Shown piece by piece: positions 16,604 through 17,056 of a DNA stretch of 17,056 nucleotides. A model generated the notes under the pieces. That model was not told the origin of the DNA. It saw nothing but the letters and a program-made list of their open reading frames with translations, and made no database searches. Positions within the stretch are counted from its first letter, which is position 1. Each line of letters starts with the position of its first letter. The position numbers and the translations under genes are program-made. This DNA comes from Desulfohalobiaceae bacterium (lineage in GTDB: Bacteria; Desulfobacterota; Desulfovibrionia; Desulfovibrionales; Desulfothermaceae): the NCBI GenBank assembly GCA_021737115.1, contig JAIPER010000024.1:1-17056 (forward strand). The letters are read 5' to 3'.

Positions 16604-16771
16604 GATTCACTGATTCACTGACTCACCGATTGACTGATTCACCGATTCACTGATTCACCGATTCACTGACTCACCGATTCACTGATTCACTGATTCACTG
16701 ACTCACTGACTCACTGACTCACTGACTCACTGACTCACCGATTCACTGACTCACTGACTCACTGATTCACC
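16604..16771. repeat. 21-unit perfect-register 8-bp tandem array (GAYTCACY)
   Basis: Twenty-one consecutive octamers with no insertion or deletion. Every unit fits GAYTCACY except unit 4 (GATTGACT). Variation is limited to C/T at positions 3 and 8. It fills most of the 293-bp gap between ptsI and smpB. Read on the minus strand (the transcribed direction of its neighbours), each unit carries TGA, and the period of eight puts stop codons in all three frames. Confidence 0.92.
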
Positions 16772-16813
16772 TCTCACTCCTAACTCCTCACTCCTCACTC
16801 CTCACTCCTCACT
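16772..16813. repeat. Six-unit 7-bp tandem array (CCTCACT) at the ptsI stop
   Basis: TCTCACT, CCTAACT and four CCTCACT units follow the 8-bp array without a gap and end five bases before the ptsI stop codon (16819-16821). Bases 16773-16792 are identical to 7726-7745. Confidence 0.85.
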
Positions 16814-16818
16814 CTCTT

Positions 16819-17056
16819 CTACTCTTCCTCCCGCTCCAGCATGGAGGAATAAAACATCAATTCATCGGGAAACTTTTTAAAAATTGTCTCCCGGATCAAC
16901 TTGTTGTTCCAGGTCACAGAATCACTCTGCAAGACCTCTTCCAGCAAGGCGGCGCATTCCTTATAGGACAGGCTGCGCAAGACCTTTTTGATCCCGGGAA
17001 TAGACTGAGGATTGAGGCTCAGACAATGGACTCCCATCCCCACCAGAATCGGCAGG
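16819..17056 (-). CDS. ptsI: PTS enzyme I (phosphoenolpyruvate--protein phosphotransferase), C-terminal end only
   Basis: The last 78 residues of a gene entering from the right edge. LPILVGMGVHCLSLNPQSIP and GIKKVLRSLSYKECAALLEE match the very C-terminus of the PEP-binding domain of enzyme I, where G(M/L)G-x3-LS-x-x-P-x-x-IP-x-(V/I)K is characteristic. Enzyme I passes phosphate from PEP to HPr at the head of the phosphotransferase system. The residues after about position 40 (DSVTWNNKLIRETIFKKFPD onward) look like a family-specific extension. The catalytic His is outside the window, so activity cannot be judged; ptsP or another PEP-utilising paralogue is possible. The stop (TAG) abuts a 7-bp repeat array. 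Confidence 0.78.
   Translation of the reverse strand, partial: LPILVGMGVHCLSLNPQSIPGIKKVLRSLSYKECAALLEEVLQSDSVTWNNKLIRETIFKKFPDELMFYSSMLEREEE

Noticed and set aside
16604..16813. CRISPR array
   Set aside because: The repeats are only 7-8 bp, are directly adjacent with no spacers, and no cas genes are present.

Overview
The window looks like chromosomal housekeeping DNA from a sulfate-reducing Desulfovibrionales-type bacterium (Desulfobacterota). The basis is the form of the formate--THF ligase, a divergent DnaA, and the mix of hemC, gmhA, FmdB-type, argJ, secA, smpB and PTS enzyme I genes. This placement rests on remembered family likeness, not a search. No phage, transposase, CRISPR array, rRNA or tRNA was seen.

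Layout. The left edge holds the 5' part of fhs (minus). An AT-rich gap of about 600 bp separates it from a divergent dnaA (plus). dnaA converges on acyP (minus) across a perfect 51-bp palindrome. A small Cys-containing orphan ORF follows, with a 15-bp inverted repeat upstream of it. Next comes a minus-strand pair, a GntR/FCD regulator and an FAD-dependent dehydrogenase, then hemC, an FmdB-type zinc ribbon gene and gmhA. A short plus-strand run (a shikimate-kinase-like P-loop kinase, a YkgJ-type Cys-rich protein and a lipoprotein) diverges from gmhA. It meets minus-strand infA across a 118-bp long-palindrome element. The rest is a minus-strand series in transcription order: ptsI (3' end only), smpB, secA, argJ, an HD phosphohydrolase, a TonB-like protein and infA. 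The secA-argJ-HD-TonB joints are 0 bp, 1 bp and a 14-bp overlap, so these four are very probably one operon.

The genes cover one-carbon metabolism (fhs), replication initiation (dnaA), tetrapyrrole synthesis (hemC, needed for the cytochromes and sirohaem of sulfate reducers), LPS heptose supply (gmhA), arginine synthesis (argJ), secretion (secA), ribosome rescue (smpB) and translation initiation (infA). No new defence or metabolic system is evident.

The unusual material is between genes. There is a 21-unit, indel-free 8-bp tandem array that varies almost only by C/T at two positions. 7-bp arrays start at or just after minus-strand stop codons. The 8-mer/7-mer composite occurs again 12.5 kb away. 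There are also several strong palindromes. Two proteins have changes at normally conserved residues: DnaA (arginine finger, Walker A glycine, DnaA-box recognition motif) and the shikimate-kinase-like protein (substrate arginine).
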